This document shows, one piece after another, positions 8,611 through 17,569 of a DNA stretch of 64,000 nt (position 1 is the first letter of the stretch; the number at the start of each line of letters is the position of its first letter). The notes below the pieces were generated by a model, which saw nothing but the letters and a program-made list of their open reading frames with translations, was not told where the DNA came from and made no database searches. The translations under genes were made by a program, and so were the position numbers. Source of the DNA: an uncultured Burkholderiales bacterium (lineage in GTDB: Bacteria; Pseudomonadota; Gammaproteobacteria; Burkholderiales; Burkholderiaceae_C); NCBI GenBank assembly GCA_903844825.1, contig CAIMVC010000051.1, positions 1 through 64,000 on the forward strand. Direction: 5' to 3'.

Positions 8611-10406
8611 CGTGAACCTCCAGTGCCTTCTCGGCCCATGTAGGCGCGTGCGACCTCTGGGTGGCTGAAGACCTCCTGGGCAGTGCCAGCGGCCAGAACC
8701 CGGCCGCGGTCGAGCACCGTCACTTGCTGGCTGATGCGGGCGATGAGATCGAGGTGGTGCTCCACGATCAGGACGGTGGTGCCGCTGGCGGCGATGACTT
8801 CGATCAAGGCGGCGAGACGGTCTAGCTCCGCCATCGACAAGCCGGCAGCAGGCTCGTCGAGTAAAAGCAGGCCCGGCCTGCCGGCTAACGCGCGCGCGAT
8901 TTCGACCAGACGTTGTTGTCCGTGGGGTAGGTCGCCAGCGAGTTCGTGGGCGCGCTCAGTCAAGCCGACGAAATCGAGCAATGCAAAAGCCTGCGCTGTG
9001 CTTGCCGCATCGTCAGCGCGTGCCCGCGGCAGTCCAAATGCCACCTCTAACACGCTGGCCCGCTCGCTGACATAGCCGCCTAGGCGCACGTTGTCGAGCA
9101 CGCTCATTTCGCCCAGCAACTTCGGGGTTTGGAAGGTGCGGCCCACACCGCGCTGCGCGACCTGATGCGGCGCCAGGCTGGCCACGTCGGTCGTGCCCAG
9201 CATGACCTGGCCGCTGTCGGCGCGGATGAAGCCGCTGATCACGTTCAGGGTCGTGGTCTTGCCCGACCCATTGGGGCCGACCAGGGCGTGGGTCGATCCC
9301 GCCTTGGCCACCAGGGCGCAACCCTGCAAGGCTTTAACGCCGTCGAAATGCTTGTGCAGATCATTGATCGTCAGCGCCATGGGGGCTACGGGGGTGAGTC
9401 CCAGAGCCCGATCGCCAGGTGGTTTGAGCGCAGCGGCCCTATCGCTTGCCCGGCGCTTCCAAAAGGCCAGTCCCATCAGGCCGTGGGGCGCAAACAGCAT
9501 CAGTACCAGCAACAGCACTCCGTAGATCATCAGGCGCCAGCTTTGCAACTGCCCCAGCAGTTCGGGCAAAAGAAAGAATACCAAGGTGCCGACGACGGGA
9601 CCCCACAACTTGCCTTGACCACCGACAACGATGCACAGCAAAAAGAAGATGGAAAAATCGGTACTGAAGTCTTCCGGAGTAATCACTGTTTTTTGCACTG
9701 CGTAGAAGGCACCAGCCAATCCTGCAATCGCGGCGCTGACTGCAAAGGCGAGCAGCTTGATGCGCCACAGCGACACCCCGGATGCAATTGCGGCCAGTGG
9801 GTTGTCGCGGGCCGCTACCATGCCGCGACCAAAGCGCGAGTTCACCAATTGGCGCGTGGCAAGGAACACAAGAACCACGCACAGCGCCAGCGTTAGATAA
9901 ACCTGAACGGGACTCAGCAGTTTTCCAAACAGGCTAGGCGCGGGGATGCCCACAACCCCCGAAAATCCTCTGGTCAGGCTGCGCCACTCCACCAGCAGGT
10001 CGGTCACAACCTGGGCAAAGGTCAGTGTGACCAAGGCGAAATACCAAGTCGATAGTCTCAGTGCAGGCAAGGCCATCAGCAGTCCGGCGCTGGTCGCCAC
10101 CAGCATGCCGACCAGCGCTGCGGGCCAAAATGACCATTGCGCGTCGACCATCAACAGCGCAGTGGCGTAGGCGCCCAAACCCACCAGCGCGCCATGTCCA
10201 ATAGACACCTGGCCGGCGTAGCCGGTCAGCAGGTTCAGCCCGATCGCCACCAACATCATGACAAGTGCCTGGGTGGCCATGAACAAGATGAAGTCGCCCT
10301 TAAATAGCAAGGGCAGCACCAGCACCGCCAGCACGGCCAGCCACAGCCTCGCGGCGCCCCAGTGGCTGGCGCGAGCGGGGGGGCTAAGTGTTTCGAGTGA
10401 TGCCAT
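8607..10406 (-). CDS. Fused LivM permease and LivG ATPase of a branched-chain-type ABC importer
   Basis: A single chain of 599 residues (from ATG 10406, with TAAGG upstream) joins two normally separate subunits. Residues 1 to about 320 are a LivM permease with roughly ten membrane spans and the GLNLLTGYAGQVSIGHG loop. After a short linker, residues 345-599 are a complete LivG ATPase with Walker A VGPNGSGKT, a PHGQQRLVEIARAL signature region and Walker B LLLLDEPAAG. The signature is PHGQQ instead of LSGGQ, as in many LivG proteins. It works with LivH upstream and LivF downstream, whose ATG overlaps its stop. Such importers carry amino acids or aromatic and alicyclic acids. Confidence 0.92.
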   Translation of the reverse strand: MASLETLSPPARASHWGAARLWLAVLAVLVLPLLFKGDFILFMATQALVMMLVAIGLNLLTGYAGQVSIGHGALVGLGAYATALLMVDAQWSFWPAALVGMLVATSAGLLMALPALRLSTWYFALVTLTFAQVVTDLLVEWRSLTRGFSGVVGIPAPSLFGKLLSPVQVYLTLALCVVLVFLATRQLVNSRFGRGMVAARDNPLAAIASGVSLWRIKLLAFAVSAAIAGLAGAFYAVQKTVITPEDFSTDFSIFFLLCIVVGGQGKLWGPVVGTLVFFLLPELLGQLQSWRLMIYGVLLLVLMLFAPHGLMGLAFWKRRASDRAAALKPPGDRALGLTPVAPMALTINDLHKHFDGVKALQGCALVAKAGSTHALVGPNGSGKTTTLNVISGFIRADSGQVMLGTTDVASLAPHQVAQRGVGRTFQTPKLLGEMSVLDNVRLGGYVSERASVLEVAFGLPRARADDAASTAQAFALLDFVGLTERAHELAGDLPHGQQRLVEIARALAGRPGLLLLDEPAAGLSMAELDRLAALIEVIAASGTTVLIVEHHLDLIARISQQVTVLDRGRVLAAGTAQEVFSHPEVARAYMGREGTGGSR

Positions 10407-10413
10407 AAACGCC

Positions 10414-11292
10414 TTAGACCGTGCGCGCTTCAAGCGAGCTCACCAGACCACCTGGGCGAGCTAACAGCACGACCAGAACGAGTACCAGCATGACCGCATT
10501 GTGGTAGCCGGGCGAAAGCCACAGCGAGCTGGCCGCTTCGGCCAGTCCAATCAGGTAGCCGGCGGCCAGCGCGCCACGGTTGCTGCCCAGACCACCGATG
10601 GCGGCCGCTGCAAAGCCTTTGAGCAGCAAGATGCCCCCCAGCGTGGTCGATGCGCTGAGTACAGGTGCTGCCAGGTACCCGGTGAGGGCGGCGAATGCGC
10701 CCCCAAAAGCAAACGACCAGCGACTGATGGCGGCCGGGTCGATGCCGCGCAGCAGTGCTGCCTCGCGGTCTTCTGCGACTGCCAGCGCTGCCTTGCCCCA
10801 GAGGCTACGGTAGAGCCGGTCGATGCCGATCACCAGCAGCAAGGTCAGCAAAATCAGCCCGATCTGGTAGCTGGAGACGTTGATGGCGTCGAACGCCAGG
10901 GTGTCGCTCGACAAGGGTGAAGGGGCAGGCACCACAATCGGCTCGACACCCCAAAATTTACCCACGACATTGACGATGATCATGGCAACGGCCAGCGTTG
11001 TGATGATCCAGCCCGTGCCGTGGCCACCGCGCCGCAGAACGGGCGCGACGGCGATTTTTTCTTCGAGCACGGCCAGCGCCGCCACCGCGAACATCGACGT
11101 CAGCAGGGCCGCTGACCAGTGCCAGCCCAGACGCGTGAGCAACAGCGCACTGGCCATGGAGCCCAGCATCACCAGATCGCCTTGCGCAAAGTTAAATACC
11201 TTGGTGGGACGGTAAAGGATGTTGAAGCCCACGGCAACCAGGCAGTAAAGACTGCCTGCCGTCAGGCCAGAGACGATGACGTCGAGGATCAT
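10414..11292 (-). CDS. LivH-type permease of ABC importer
   Basis: A 292-residue polytopic permease. The N-terminus LTAGSLYCLVAVGFNILY and the following VFNFAQGDLVMLG are hallmark LivH sequences, and eight or more membrane spans can be traced. It forms the membrane channel with the LivM half of the fused protein. The gene sits 14 bases after the binding-protein gene and ends 7 bases before the LivMG start. The substrate is presumably the acid degraded by the surrounding enzymes (inference from context). Confidence 0.92.
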   Translation of the reverse strand: MILDVIVSGLTAGSLYCLVAVGFNILYRPTKVFNFAQGDLVMLGSMASALLLTRLGWHWSAALLTSMFAVAALAVLEEKIAVAPVLRRGGHGTGWIITTLAVAMIIVNVVGKFWGVEPIVVPAPSPLSSDTLAFDAINVSSYQIGLILLTLLLVIGIDRLYRSLWGKAALAVAEDREAALLRGIDPAAISRWSFAFGGAFAALTGYLAAPVLSASTTLGGILLLKGFAAAAIGGLGSNRGALAAGYLIGLAEAASSLWLSPGYHNAVMLVLVLVVLLARPGGLVSSLEARTV

Positions 11293-11306
11293 GGCAGGCC
11301 GGGCGC

Positions 11307-12530
11307 TCAGGCGCGTTCGCGGAAGACGCTCATGGAGCGCGCGTCGCGGCCGGAGGCCAGTGAAGCCATGACCATTTGATCGCCTGTCAGTGCGCAGTGG
11401 TTGTCGGGCGTGAAGCTGATGCGACCAATCATCCCGTCATAGTTGCGGGTGGCATCGAAAGCCTTCTTGATGCGCTCGGAGTCGAAGCGCTTTTCGGCGT
11501 CGACGACCACCTTCAGCAGATGCAGGAAGTCGTAGAACGGGCTGATGGCGGCGTTGATTTCCCAGGTCTTGGCTTCCGGGAACGTCAGCACTTTCTTGGC
11601 GTGAGCGATCTGGCGCGCACCTACTGGCTCGGAGGCGCTGTAGGTCATGGTTTTGAGCAGCGTGCCTGATGCGAGCTTGAGCACCTCCGGCGACGCGCTG
11701 TCGAGCACGGCGTTAGAGAACATCGAGTTGCCGCCGAGGAGGGCCGGGAACCAGCGCAGCGCTTGCATGGCAGCGGCCGTCAACAGCACACCTTGCGCGG
11801 GCGAGTTCCAAAGTACCAGCGCCTCGGCGCCAGCGTTACGCAGCTTGGTGATGTAGACCTTGAGGTCGGTCGCAGTGACCGGGTAGGTTTCAACGCCGAC
11901 AGGCTCGAGTCCGTACTTTTTCAAGGCACGGGCGGTGGCGGCGCCGCCTGACTCTCCGAGTGCCGTGTTTTCCTGCAAAATGCCGACTTTTTTCATCTTC
12001 AGGTTATCAACGATGTGCCTGGCAATGGCCTCGCCCTGGTGGCTGGTGTTGTAGGTGAACTGGTACTGGTAAGGGTATTTGCTGCCATTGGCTAGCTCTT
12101 CGGTCCAGCCACCGCCAGCGTGGATGATCTTTGAGGCGGTGGTCGTAGCGACCGCCGACAGCGTGTGCGAGCTGCCCACCGGACCCAGAGTGGCTTGGGC
12201 GCCGCTGTCCATCAGCTTTCGGATTACGGCCGGCACTATGGCCGGCGAGCTTTCATCGTCGGCCTCGATGATCTCTAGCGGGCGACCCAAAATGCCGCCG
12301 GCAGCGTTGATTTCATCGACAGCGATTTTCACGCCCACGTACAAGGGCGCAAACGACGAGGCGACCAGTCCCGTCAAGGCCCGCGCCGAACCGATTTTGA
12401 TGGTGTCGGCTTTCTGAGCAAAGGCTTGGTCGAAGCCCAGCAGAAGGGAGCCTGTCGAAAGGCCGGACGCCAGAAGGTGGCGCCTGGACAGGCCTGATCG
12501 TGGTGTCGAATTGATAGATGGCTGTTTCAT
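11307..12530 (-). CDS. Periplasmic substrate-binding protein of ABC importer (LivK family, Tat-type signal)
   Basis: A 407-residue type-I periplasmic binding protein. The start at 12530 is preceded by AGGAGG; an in-frame ATG at 12584 lacks such a site. Its leader contains SRRHLLASG followed by a hydrophobic stretch ending AFA, which looks like a twin-arginine signal, so export may occur folded. The mature part begins with IKIGSARALTGL, the usual Leu/Ile/Val-binding-protein opening. Homologues in catabolic islands bind aromatic or alicyclic acids as often as amino acids. It is the first gene of the importer operon, and a 16-bp inverted repeat lies 65 bases upstream. Confidence 0.9.
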   Translation of the reverse strand: MKQPSINSTPRSGLSRRHLLASGLSTGSLLLGFDQAFAQKADTIKIGSARALTGLVASSFAPLYVGVKIAVDEINAAGGILGRPLEIIEADDESSPAIVPAVIRKLMDSGAQATLGPVGSSHTLSAVATTTASKIIHAGGGWTEELANGSKYPYQYQFTYNTSHQGEAIARHIVDNLKMKKVGILQENTALGESGGAATARALKKYGLEPVGVETYPVTATDLKVYITKLRNAGAEALVLWNSPAQGVLLTAAAMQALRWFPALLGGNSMFSNAVLDSASPEVLKLASGTLLKTMTYSASEPVGARQIAHAKKVLTFPEAKTWEINAAISPFYDFLHLLKVVVDAEKRFDSERIKKAFDATRNYDGMIGRISFTPDNHCALTGDQMVMASLASGRDARSMSVFRERA

Positions 12531-12594
12531 GACGATGCCTCCTGGGGCTTGGGTTGAGGGATGCTGGCGCGATTCACTTCGCAATGTACAGAAA

Positions 12595-12610
12595 AGTAAT
12601 GTGGTGTACT
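12595..12610. promoter_or_regulatory. Operator-like 16-bp inverted repeat AGTAA-N6-GTACT
   Basis: AGTAA-TGTGGT-GTACT lies upstream of the binding-protein gene that starts at 12530 and downstream of the SDR stop at 12666. It matches the repeated RGTAN-N6-NTACY pattern found before several other operons of the window, with nine of ten arm positions symmetric. Its location fits repressor control of the importer operon. Confidence 0.6.
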
Positions 12611-12665
12611 ACCTGTGGAAAACACCTAGCGCTGTGCGGTGTGGGCAGCCACCCCTGTGAGCGCG

Positions 12666-13427
12666 TCAGTAGGTGGCGCGGCCACCCGACAGGTCAAACG
12701 TGAAGCCGGTGGTGAATGAGCATTCGTCGGAGACGATCCAGGCCACCAGTGCGGCCGCCTCTGCGGGCTGACCCATTCGTTTCATGGGAATTTTGTCCAG
12801 GGCGATTTGCATGGCCTGCGGGTTCTCCTTCATTGCCGAGCGCGCCAACGGGGTTTCGAACAGGGTCGGCGCGATGGCGTTGACGGTTACGCCGCTGCAG
12901 GCAAGTTCCTTGGCTAGTGCTTTGGTGAGCCCGATCACGCCGGCCTTGGCTGCGGAGTAGGCACCTTGAAACGGGTTGCCCTCTTTGCCTGCCATCGACG
13001 AGACGTTGACGATGCGCCCCCAGCCTTGCGCTGTCATGCCGGGGATGAAGTGACGGCTGCAGAAAAAAACGCTGTCCAGGTTGATCGCCATCGTCTGGCG
13101 CCAGGCGACCAGCGACACCTCGGCCATAGGTCGGATTTCCGGGGTCGCGCCCGCGCAGTTGATCAAGATATCGACTTGCTTTTGTGCGGTCAGCACGACG
13201 CTGGCAGCTAGCGCCACGGCTTGGGCATCGGAGACATCGACAGAACGGATGCTGACCCGCTGCGGCTGGTTCAGCTCTTGCGCAGCTTGCTCCAGTGTCG
13301 CCAGCCTGCGTCCCCATAGCTCGACATGGGCGCCGGCGTCGAGCAGGCGTTTGGCGATGGCCAGGCCAATGCCGCTGCCCCCGCCGGTGATGACGGCATG
13401 TCGATTTTGCAGGGGGGTGGTGCTCAT
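12666..13427 (-). CDS. Short-chain dehydrogenase/reductase (FabG-like)
   Basis: A 253-residue classical SDR from the ATG at 13427, which follows AGAAGG; an ATG 15 bases earlier is weaker. It has TGGGSGIG near 14-21, NCAG in place of NNAG, a serine in NVSSM and YSAAK. The NCAG variation is mild and leaves the catalytic triad intact. It ends with the usual DLSGG. It is read leftward, ahead of the importer operon, and diverges from the hydratase gene at 13593. Likely an NAD(P)-dependent hydroxyacyl-CoA or alcohol dehydrogenase. Confidence 0.88.
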   Translation of the reverse strand: MSTTPLQNRHAVITGGGSGIGLAIAKRLLDAGAHVELWGRRLATLEQAAQELNQPQRVSIRSVDVSDAQAVALAASVVLTAQKQVDILINCAGATPEIRPMAEVSLVAWRQTMAINLDSVFFCSRHFIPGMTAQGWGRIVNVSSMAGKEGNPFQGAYSAAKAGVIGLTKALAKELACSGVTVNAIAPTLFETPLARSAMKENPQAMQIALDKIPMKRMGQPAEAAALVAWIVSDECSFTTGFTFDLSGGRATY

Positions 13428-13592
13428 GCGCTGCCTTCTCATCTTCTGGGTTGGTGCGAGTGGTCGAGAGCTCGTGGAATCGGTAGTTTCCCGGGTGCGA
13501 CAGATCGTTCCAATGGATACTATGTGCTAGCAAACTGACTGTCAAGCCAGCTCTTTCTGCTGTGAAGGCGGCTCGGGTTGCGCTCACAAGCG

Positions 13593-14453
13593 ATGAACCT
13601 CGACCACGTGATTTCCCGGCGTTTTGCGCCCACTGAGCAGAGCTACGACTGGCGCGACTGCGCGCTGTACGCGCTGGCCCTGGGCATGGCTTCCGACCCT
13701 CTGGACGAGTACGAGTTGCCGTATGTCTACGAAGGCATGTCGCAATGTGCTGTTCCCAGCCAGTGTGTCACGTTGGGGTGGCAGCCGTTTTGGCAGAATG
13801 ACCCCGCCGCAGGCATCGACTGGCCGCGAATACTGCACGGTGAAATTTCCTTCGATTTGCATCAGGCGCTGCCGTTGCAGGCGACGGTGCAGGTTGCGCA
13901 CCGTTTGTGTGCTGTTGAAGATAAGGGTGCCAAGCGCGGTGCCGTCCTGTATTTTGAACATCGCGTCAGCGATCTCACCAGTGGCGCAGCGCTGGCAACA
14001 GTGCGCGACGCGCAGTTTCTTCGCGGTGACGGTGGCTGCGGCAATGCGGGCAGCGTGCCCTTGATCTGTGCGCCGCTGCCCGTGCTCACCAAACCGACCT
14101 GGCAGATTGATTACGCCACGGCGCCCCAGGCGGCCTTGTTGTACCGCCTTGCCAGCCGGGACCTGATGCCGCTGCATGCCGATCCGAGCCTGGCGCGGCA
14201 GGCGGGGTTTGATCGACCAATCTCGCACGGTCTGGCGACCATGGGGCTGGCTTGCCGTGCTATTTTGCGGCACTGTCTGCCGGGTCAGTCCGAGCGACTG
14301 GAGCATTTGGCGGTGCGCTTTGTTCAGCCGGCGTTTCCGGGTGAGACCATTCGCATCGAGTTATATGAGCAGGGCGATGGGCTGCGGTTTCGGGCGCGCG
14401 CACTCGAGCGCGATGTACTGGTGCTTGACCGCGGTGAGGCCCGCTGGCAATGA
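13593..14453 (+). CDS. Double-hotdog MaoC enoyl-CoA hydratase 2
   Basis: A 286-residue protein with two hotdog folds. The C-terminal half carries the hydratase-2 motif: SRDLMPLHADPSLA followed by AGFDRPISHGL, supplying the Asp/His catalytic dyad. Hydratase 2 enzymes add water to trans-2-enoyl-CoA to give (R)-3-hydroxyacyl-CoA and often act on branched or sterol-like chains. I start at the ATG at 13593, since the upstream in-frame codon at 13578 is TTG. It is followed 10 bases later by the ketopantoate-reductase-like gene and diverges from the SDR at 13427. Confidence 0.9.
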   Translation: MNLDHVISRRFAPTEQSYDWRDCALYALALGMASDPLDEYELPYVYEGMSQCAVPSQCVTLGWQPFWQNDPAAGIDWPRILHGEISFDLHQALPLQATVQVAHRLCAVEDKGAKRGAVLYFEHRVSDLTSGAALATVRDAQFLRGDGGCGNAGSVPLICAPLPVLTKPTWQIDYATAPQAALLYRLASRDLMPLHADPSLARQAGFDRPISHGLATMGLACRAILRHCLPGQSERLEHLAVRFVQPAFPGETIRIELYEQGDGLRFRARALERDVLVLDRGEARWQ

Positions 14454-14463
14454 GGGTGATGGT

Positions 14464-15450
14464 ATGAAAATTTGTATTTTTGGCGCGGGTGCGATTGGCG
14501 GCTATCTGGCAGCGCATCTGGGCGCGGTCCCGGGTGTGGACGTGAGTGTGGTGGCTCGCGGCGCACACCTGCAGGCGATTCAGCGCGACGGCTTACGCCT
14601 TGTCTCGCCGGATGCACAGCGCACCGTGATGCTCCGGGCGACGGACCGCGCGGCCGACCTCGGTCCGCAGGACCTGGTCATCATCGCGCTCAAATCCCAT
14701 CAGGTCACTGCAGCCCTGCCGGATATTGTTCAGCTGCTCGGCCCCGACACGGCGGTGATGCCGCCCACCACCGGCATTCCCTATTGGTACTTTTACGGTT
14801 TGCCAGGCCCCTTGGCCGACAAGCGCCTTGAACAGCTCGACCCGCGGGGGCAGCAATGGGCGACGCTGGCGCCCGCGCGCGTACTCGGCTGCGTCTACTG
14901 GGTGGCGACCGAAGTCACGCAGCCAGGGGTGATTCACCATGATGGTCGCTTGTCGCGTTTTCCGATGGGCGAGCCCGATGGCACCTTCAGTCCGCGCATG
15001 ACCCGTGTGGCTGACGTGTTCAAGGCTGCTGGCCTGGAGGCGCCTGTGGTACCCGACATCCGGGCCTGGATATGGACCAAGATGATCAGCAGCCTGTGCT
15101 GGAATCCGATCGCTGTCTTGACGCACGGCACTCTCAGCGATATGAATGCTCGGTCCGGGGTGGTTGGAATCGTGCGGCGCATGATGGCCGAAGCTGATGC
15201 ACTGGCGCTGAGCCTGGGTGTGCAGCGCATGCCTTTGTCCGTTGACGAGCGCATTGCGGCGGCATGCAATGCCGGTGACCACAAGATGTCGATGCTACAA
15301 GACGTCGAGCGTGGGCGTCCGCTCGAAATTGGGGTGCTGATGGACTCCATAGCGGCCATGAAGGCCCTGGTCAGCGTCGACACCCCGACACTGGACGACG
15401 TCTACGCGCTACTCCAGCTGCGCGCGCAAAAGCTGGGCCTGGCGTCCTGA
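14464..15450 (+). CDS. Ketopantoate reductase (ApbA/PanE)-like dehydrogenase
   Basis: A 328-residue two-domain dehydrogenase. GAGAIGGYLAAHLG at 7-20 binds NADP, and WTKMISSLCWNP near 204-215 supplies the PanE-type lysine and asparagine. True PanE reduces 2-ketopantoate, but this copy lies in a catabolic operon beside a hydratase and no other vitamin gene is near. It more likely acts on a branched 2-keto or 3-hydroxy acid (inference). The start at 14464 sits 10 bases after the hydratase stop. The 3' end meets the opposite-strand gene with a 6-base gap. Confidence 0.85.
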   Translation: MKICIFGAGAIGGYLAAHLGAVPGVDVSVVARGAHLQAIQRDGLRLVSPDAQRTVMLRATDRAADLGPQDLVIIALKSHQVTAALPDIVQLLGPDTAVMPPTTGIPYWYFYGLPGPLADKRLEQLDPRGQQWATLAPARVLGCVYWVATEVTQPGVIHHDGRLSRFPMGEPDGTFSPRMTRVADVFKAAGLEAPVVPDIRAWIWTKMISSLCWNPIAVLTHGTLSDMNARSGVVGIVRRMMAEADALALSLGVQRMPLSVDERIAAACNAGDHKMSMLQDVERGRPLEIGVLMDSIAAMKALVSVDTPTLDDVYALLQLRAQKLGLAS

Positions 15451-15456
15451 GCCGCG

Positions 15457-15942
15457 CTAGGTTTCCTGGCCGCTGGACATTTCCGCAAACAAGGGGCGCG
15501 GCGAGTTCTTCAGCTCAATTTCAATTTCCTGGCGCATGGCTAGGCGCAGTTGATCCTCGACCGCCTTCGCGGTGTCTGCTGGCAATGCCGCAGGCGCGGT
15601 GGCCAGCCAAGCCAGCAGTTGGCTGATGTCGCGGTTGGCATCATCGCGCTGGGCTTGCAGTTCGGCAGGCGTGATCGGTGACGGAGCCTGATGCTCGGCC
15701 ACTGCGGGAGCCCCCTCGATGCCGGACAGCAAGTCACGCACCGCGTTCAGCGCGCTGCACTGGGCTGAGACTTGCTGCGACAAAAAGTTAACCGACCAGT
15801 CGGCACGCGCCTTGAAGGTGTTGAGCAGGTTAATCACGCCAAACACCTGGCCGCGTGCGAACTCATCGTCCAACCGGGTCAGCACCTCGCTGCGCAAGGT
15901 GGCACACATGCCGTCGATCAGGCGGGGAAAAGAGTTGTTCAT
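15457..15942 (-). CDS. Small helical protein beside APH kinase (possible LvaB-like partner)
   Basis: A 161-residue, almost entirely helical, soluble protein with no signal peptide or metal motif. Its ATG overlaps the kinase stop as ATGA. A second small helical protein of similar size (50930) also follows an APH kinase by direct overlap, and the two share a pattern in the first 60 residues (a hydrophobic LxxxL, then about 15 residues, then a V/I-rich LL helix). In levulinate catabolism a small protein, LvaB, is required by the APH kinase LvaA. I propose the same type of partnership; sequence homology to LvaB is not demonstrated. Confidence 0.6.
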   Translation of the reverse strand: MNNSFPRLIDGMCATLRSEVLTRLDDEFARGQVFGVINLLNTFKARADWSVNFLSQQVSAQCSALNAVRDLLSGIEGAPAVAEHQAPSPITPAELQAQRDDANRDISQLLAWLATAPAALPADTAKAVEDQLRLAMRQEIEIELKNSPRPLFAEMSSGQET

Positions 15943-16982
15943 GCCTTGGCCTCAATGGTTTTTTCGAGTTGACGCAAGCAGGTGCCGATCTGGCTGCCCA
16001 TGGCCGGCATGCGCATGTCGGCGAAACGTCCTTCTTCAAAGCAGCGCGCTGCTGCCATGTGGGTGGCCGCGAGTTTGAGCAGGGAGAATGCACGGTAATA
16101 CTTGACCGACGCCATTGACACCTCAAAGCCGGCTTTTTCGCTGTAGCGTTCATAAAACCATTCGGGTTCTGTCAGGCGACAAAAATGTGGACTGCCACCC
16201 ATGTACATGGGCAGGCTGACCCAGCCGATGTCTTCGTGCGGATCACCCAGATGCACCAGCTCCCAGTCAAGAATGGCGGTGATCTGGCCATTTTGTTCAA
16301 GGAAGTTCCCGGTGCGGTAGTCACCATGCACGATGGCAACACGCGGCGCCGTTGGGCAATGGTCTTTGAGCCAGCGGATAGCCCACTGCGCGGCGGGGTA
16401 GGGGCGCATTGCCCAGCGTTGAATTTGTGACTCCCAAAACGCAACGTTACGCAGCGCCGCGTTGTGCACGTCGATGCCGGCGCCCATGCTGGCGATCGGC
16501 TGGTCTTGCCATGGGACACAGTGCAGCGCAGCCAGTGCGTCAATGAACTGCGCGCCCAGTTGCTTGCGCAAGCTCTCTTCAAGCGGTGGCGTGCCGGCGG
16601 GAACCCAGGGCACGACTGCAGCACCGGCCATTTTTTCGCTGAACAGGAACGGCGCGCCGAAGGTATCGCTCTCGTCACCCGCCCAGTAGGCCTTGGGTAC
16701 CGGGACCGCGCTGCCTTCGAGCGAACGCAGGGACAGGTACTCGGGCATAGCGCTGTAAGGTGCAAACAGCCCGTAGTCCGGGCCAAGTCGCAGGATCAGC
16801 TCGCTGGCGCCACCGGCTTCGGCAAGCCCGCCCTCAATCGGCACCAGGTAGGTCTTCCAGGAAAAGCCGACCGCGAATCGGGTCAGCGCGCCAACGCCTA
16901 CAGGATGGCCGGTCTGTTGCTGCAAGTAGGCGGCAATGCGTTCACGCAGCAGTGCGTCGTTGTTCAGTGGATCGTTGTTCAT
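15939..16982 (-). CDS. APH/ACAD10-type phosphotransferase
   Basis: A 347-residue kinase-like protein. It has the catalytic VHGDYRTGNFL and the metal site ILDWELVHLGDP, both intact. As in the relatives at 1000 and 49704, antibiotic phosphorylation is unlikely; ACAD10- and LvaA-type members phosphorylate hydroxyacyl-CoAs. It overlaps by four bases the histidine phosphatase upstream and the small helical protein downstream, so a kinase, a phosphatase and a likely kinase partner are translated together. The substrate is unknown. Confidence 0.88.
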   Translation of the reverse strand: MNNDPLNNDALLRERIAAYLQQQTGHPVGVGALTRFAVGFSWKTYLVPIEGGLAEAGGASELILRLGPDYGLFAPYSAMPEYLSLRSLEGSAVPVPKAYWAGDESDTFGAPFLFSEKMAGAAVVPWVPAGTPPLEESLRKQLGAQFIDALAALHCVPWQDQPIASMGAGIDVHNAALRNVAFWESQIQRWAMRPYPAAQWAIRWLKDHCPTAPRVAIVHGDYRTGNFLEQNGQITAILDWELVHLGDPHEDIGWVSLPMYMGGSPHFCRLTEPEWFYERYSEKAGFEVSMASVKYYRAFSLLKLAATHMAAARCFEEGRFADMRMPAMGSQIGTCLRQLEKTIEAKA

Positions 16983-17569
16983 ATAGACCAGTCTTGGTGC
17001 CCGAGCTCATTGATGCTCACTACACCGATTTGGGTGCGCGTGCGCGCGCCCAGGCGTGTGATCGAGCCGTAACCCGGCGCAAAACGAGCCAGGTCGCCCA
17101 GGCCCAGCAAGTGTGACAGCACCGTGTTGATGACCATGCCGTGGGTGAAGACCGCGATCCGGCTGTGGATGGGCAGCTCAAGAGCTGTGTTCAGTGCAGC
17201 CAGCACGTCAAGGCGAAATGCCACAGGGTCGGCGCCGAGGTAGCGGATCGGGTCTTGCAAGAAGCGCTGCCACTCCTCAGCGCCCAGAGACCGCAGCGTT
17301 TCGATGGATCGGTAGCGCGTGGCGCTGCGGTCTGCCTCGGCCCAACCTTCGATTCGCGAGATGCGCAGCCCCGTCGCCTGCGCCAGTGGTTGTGCTGTTT
17401 GCCAGGCGCGTTGCATCGGACTGCTGATGATGTGGGTGATGGTCTCGCGCGCCAAAACCCGGGAGACGGCTTGCGCGTGGCGCTGCCCGTTGGCATTGAG
17501 GCCAGGGTCGTTGGGGCGCGCCTCGTCGGTTTCGTCGGGCTGGCCGTGACGCACCAGGATCAGGCGCAT
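16979..17569 (-). CDS. Histidine phosphatase (phosphoglycerate-mutase-like) family protein
   Basis: A 196-residue branch-1 histidine phosphatase. The nucleophile motif LVRHGQPDE begins at residue 5 and the second histidine is in FTHGMVINTVL. I place the start at the ATG at 17569, since sequence upstream has no family similarity and lies in the MaoC gene. It overlaps the MaoC gene by ten bases and the kinase by four. A phosphatase directly next to a small-molecule kinase suggests recycling or proof-reading of a phosphorylated intermediate, or hydrolysis of a phospho-acyl-CoA (inference). Confidence 0.87.
   Translation of the reverse strand: MRLILVRHGQPDETDEARPNDPGLNANGQRHAQAVSRVLARETITHIISSPMQRAWQTAQPLAQATGLRISRIEGWAEADRSATRYRSIETLRSLGAEEWQRFLQDPIRYLGADPVAFRLDVLAALNTALELPIHSRIAVFTHGMVINTVLSHLLGLGDLARFAPGYGSITRLGARTRTQIGVVSINELGHQDWSI

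Noticed and set aside
13505-13530. GATAC-N6-CTAGC as a further copy of the operator-like repeat
   Set aside because: Only two arm positions match; it falls below the other sites.
14176-14463. N-terminal extension of the ketopantoate-reductase-like protein
   Set aside because: It overlaps the hydratase gene, has no family similarity, and a well-placed ATG exists at 14464.
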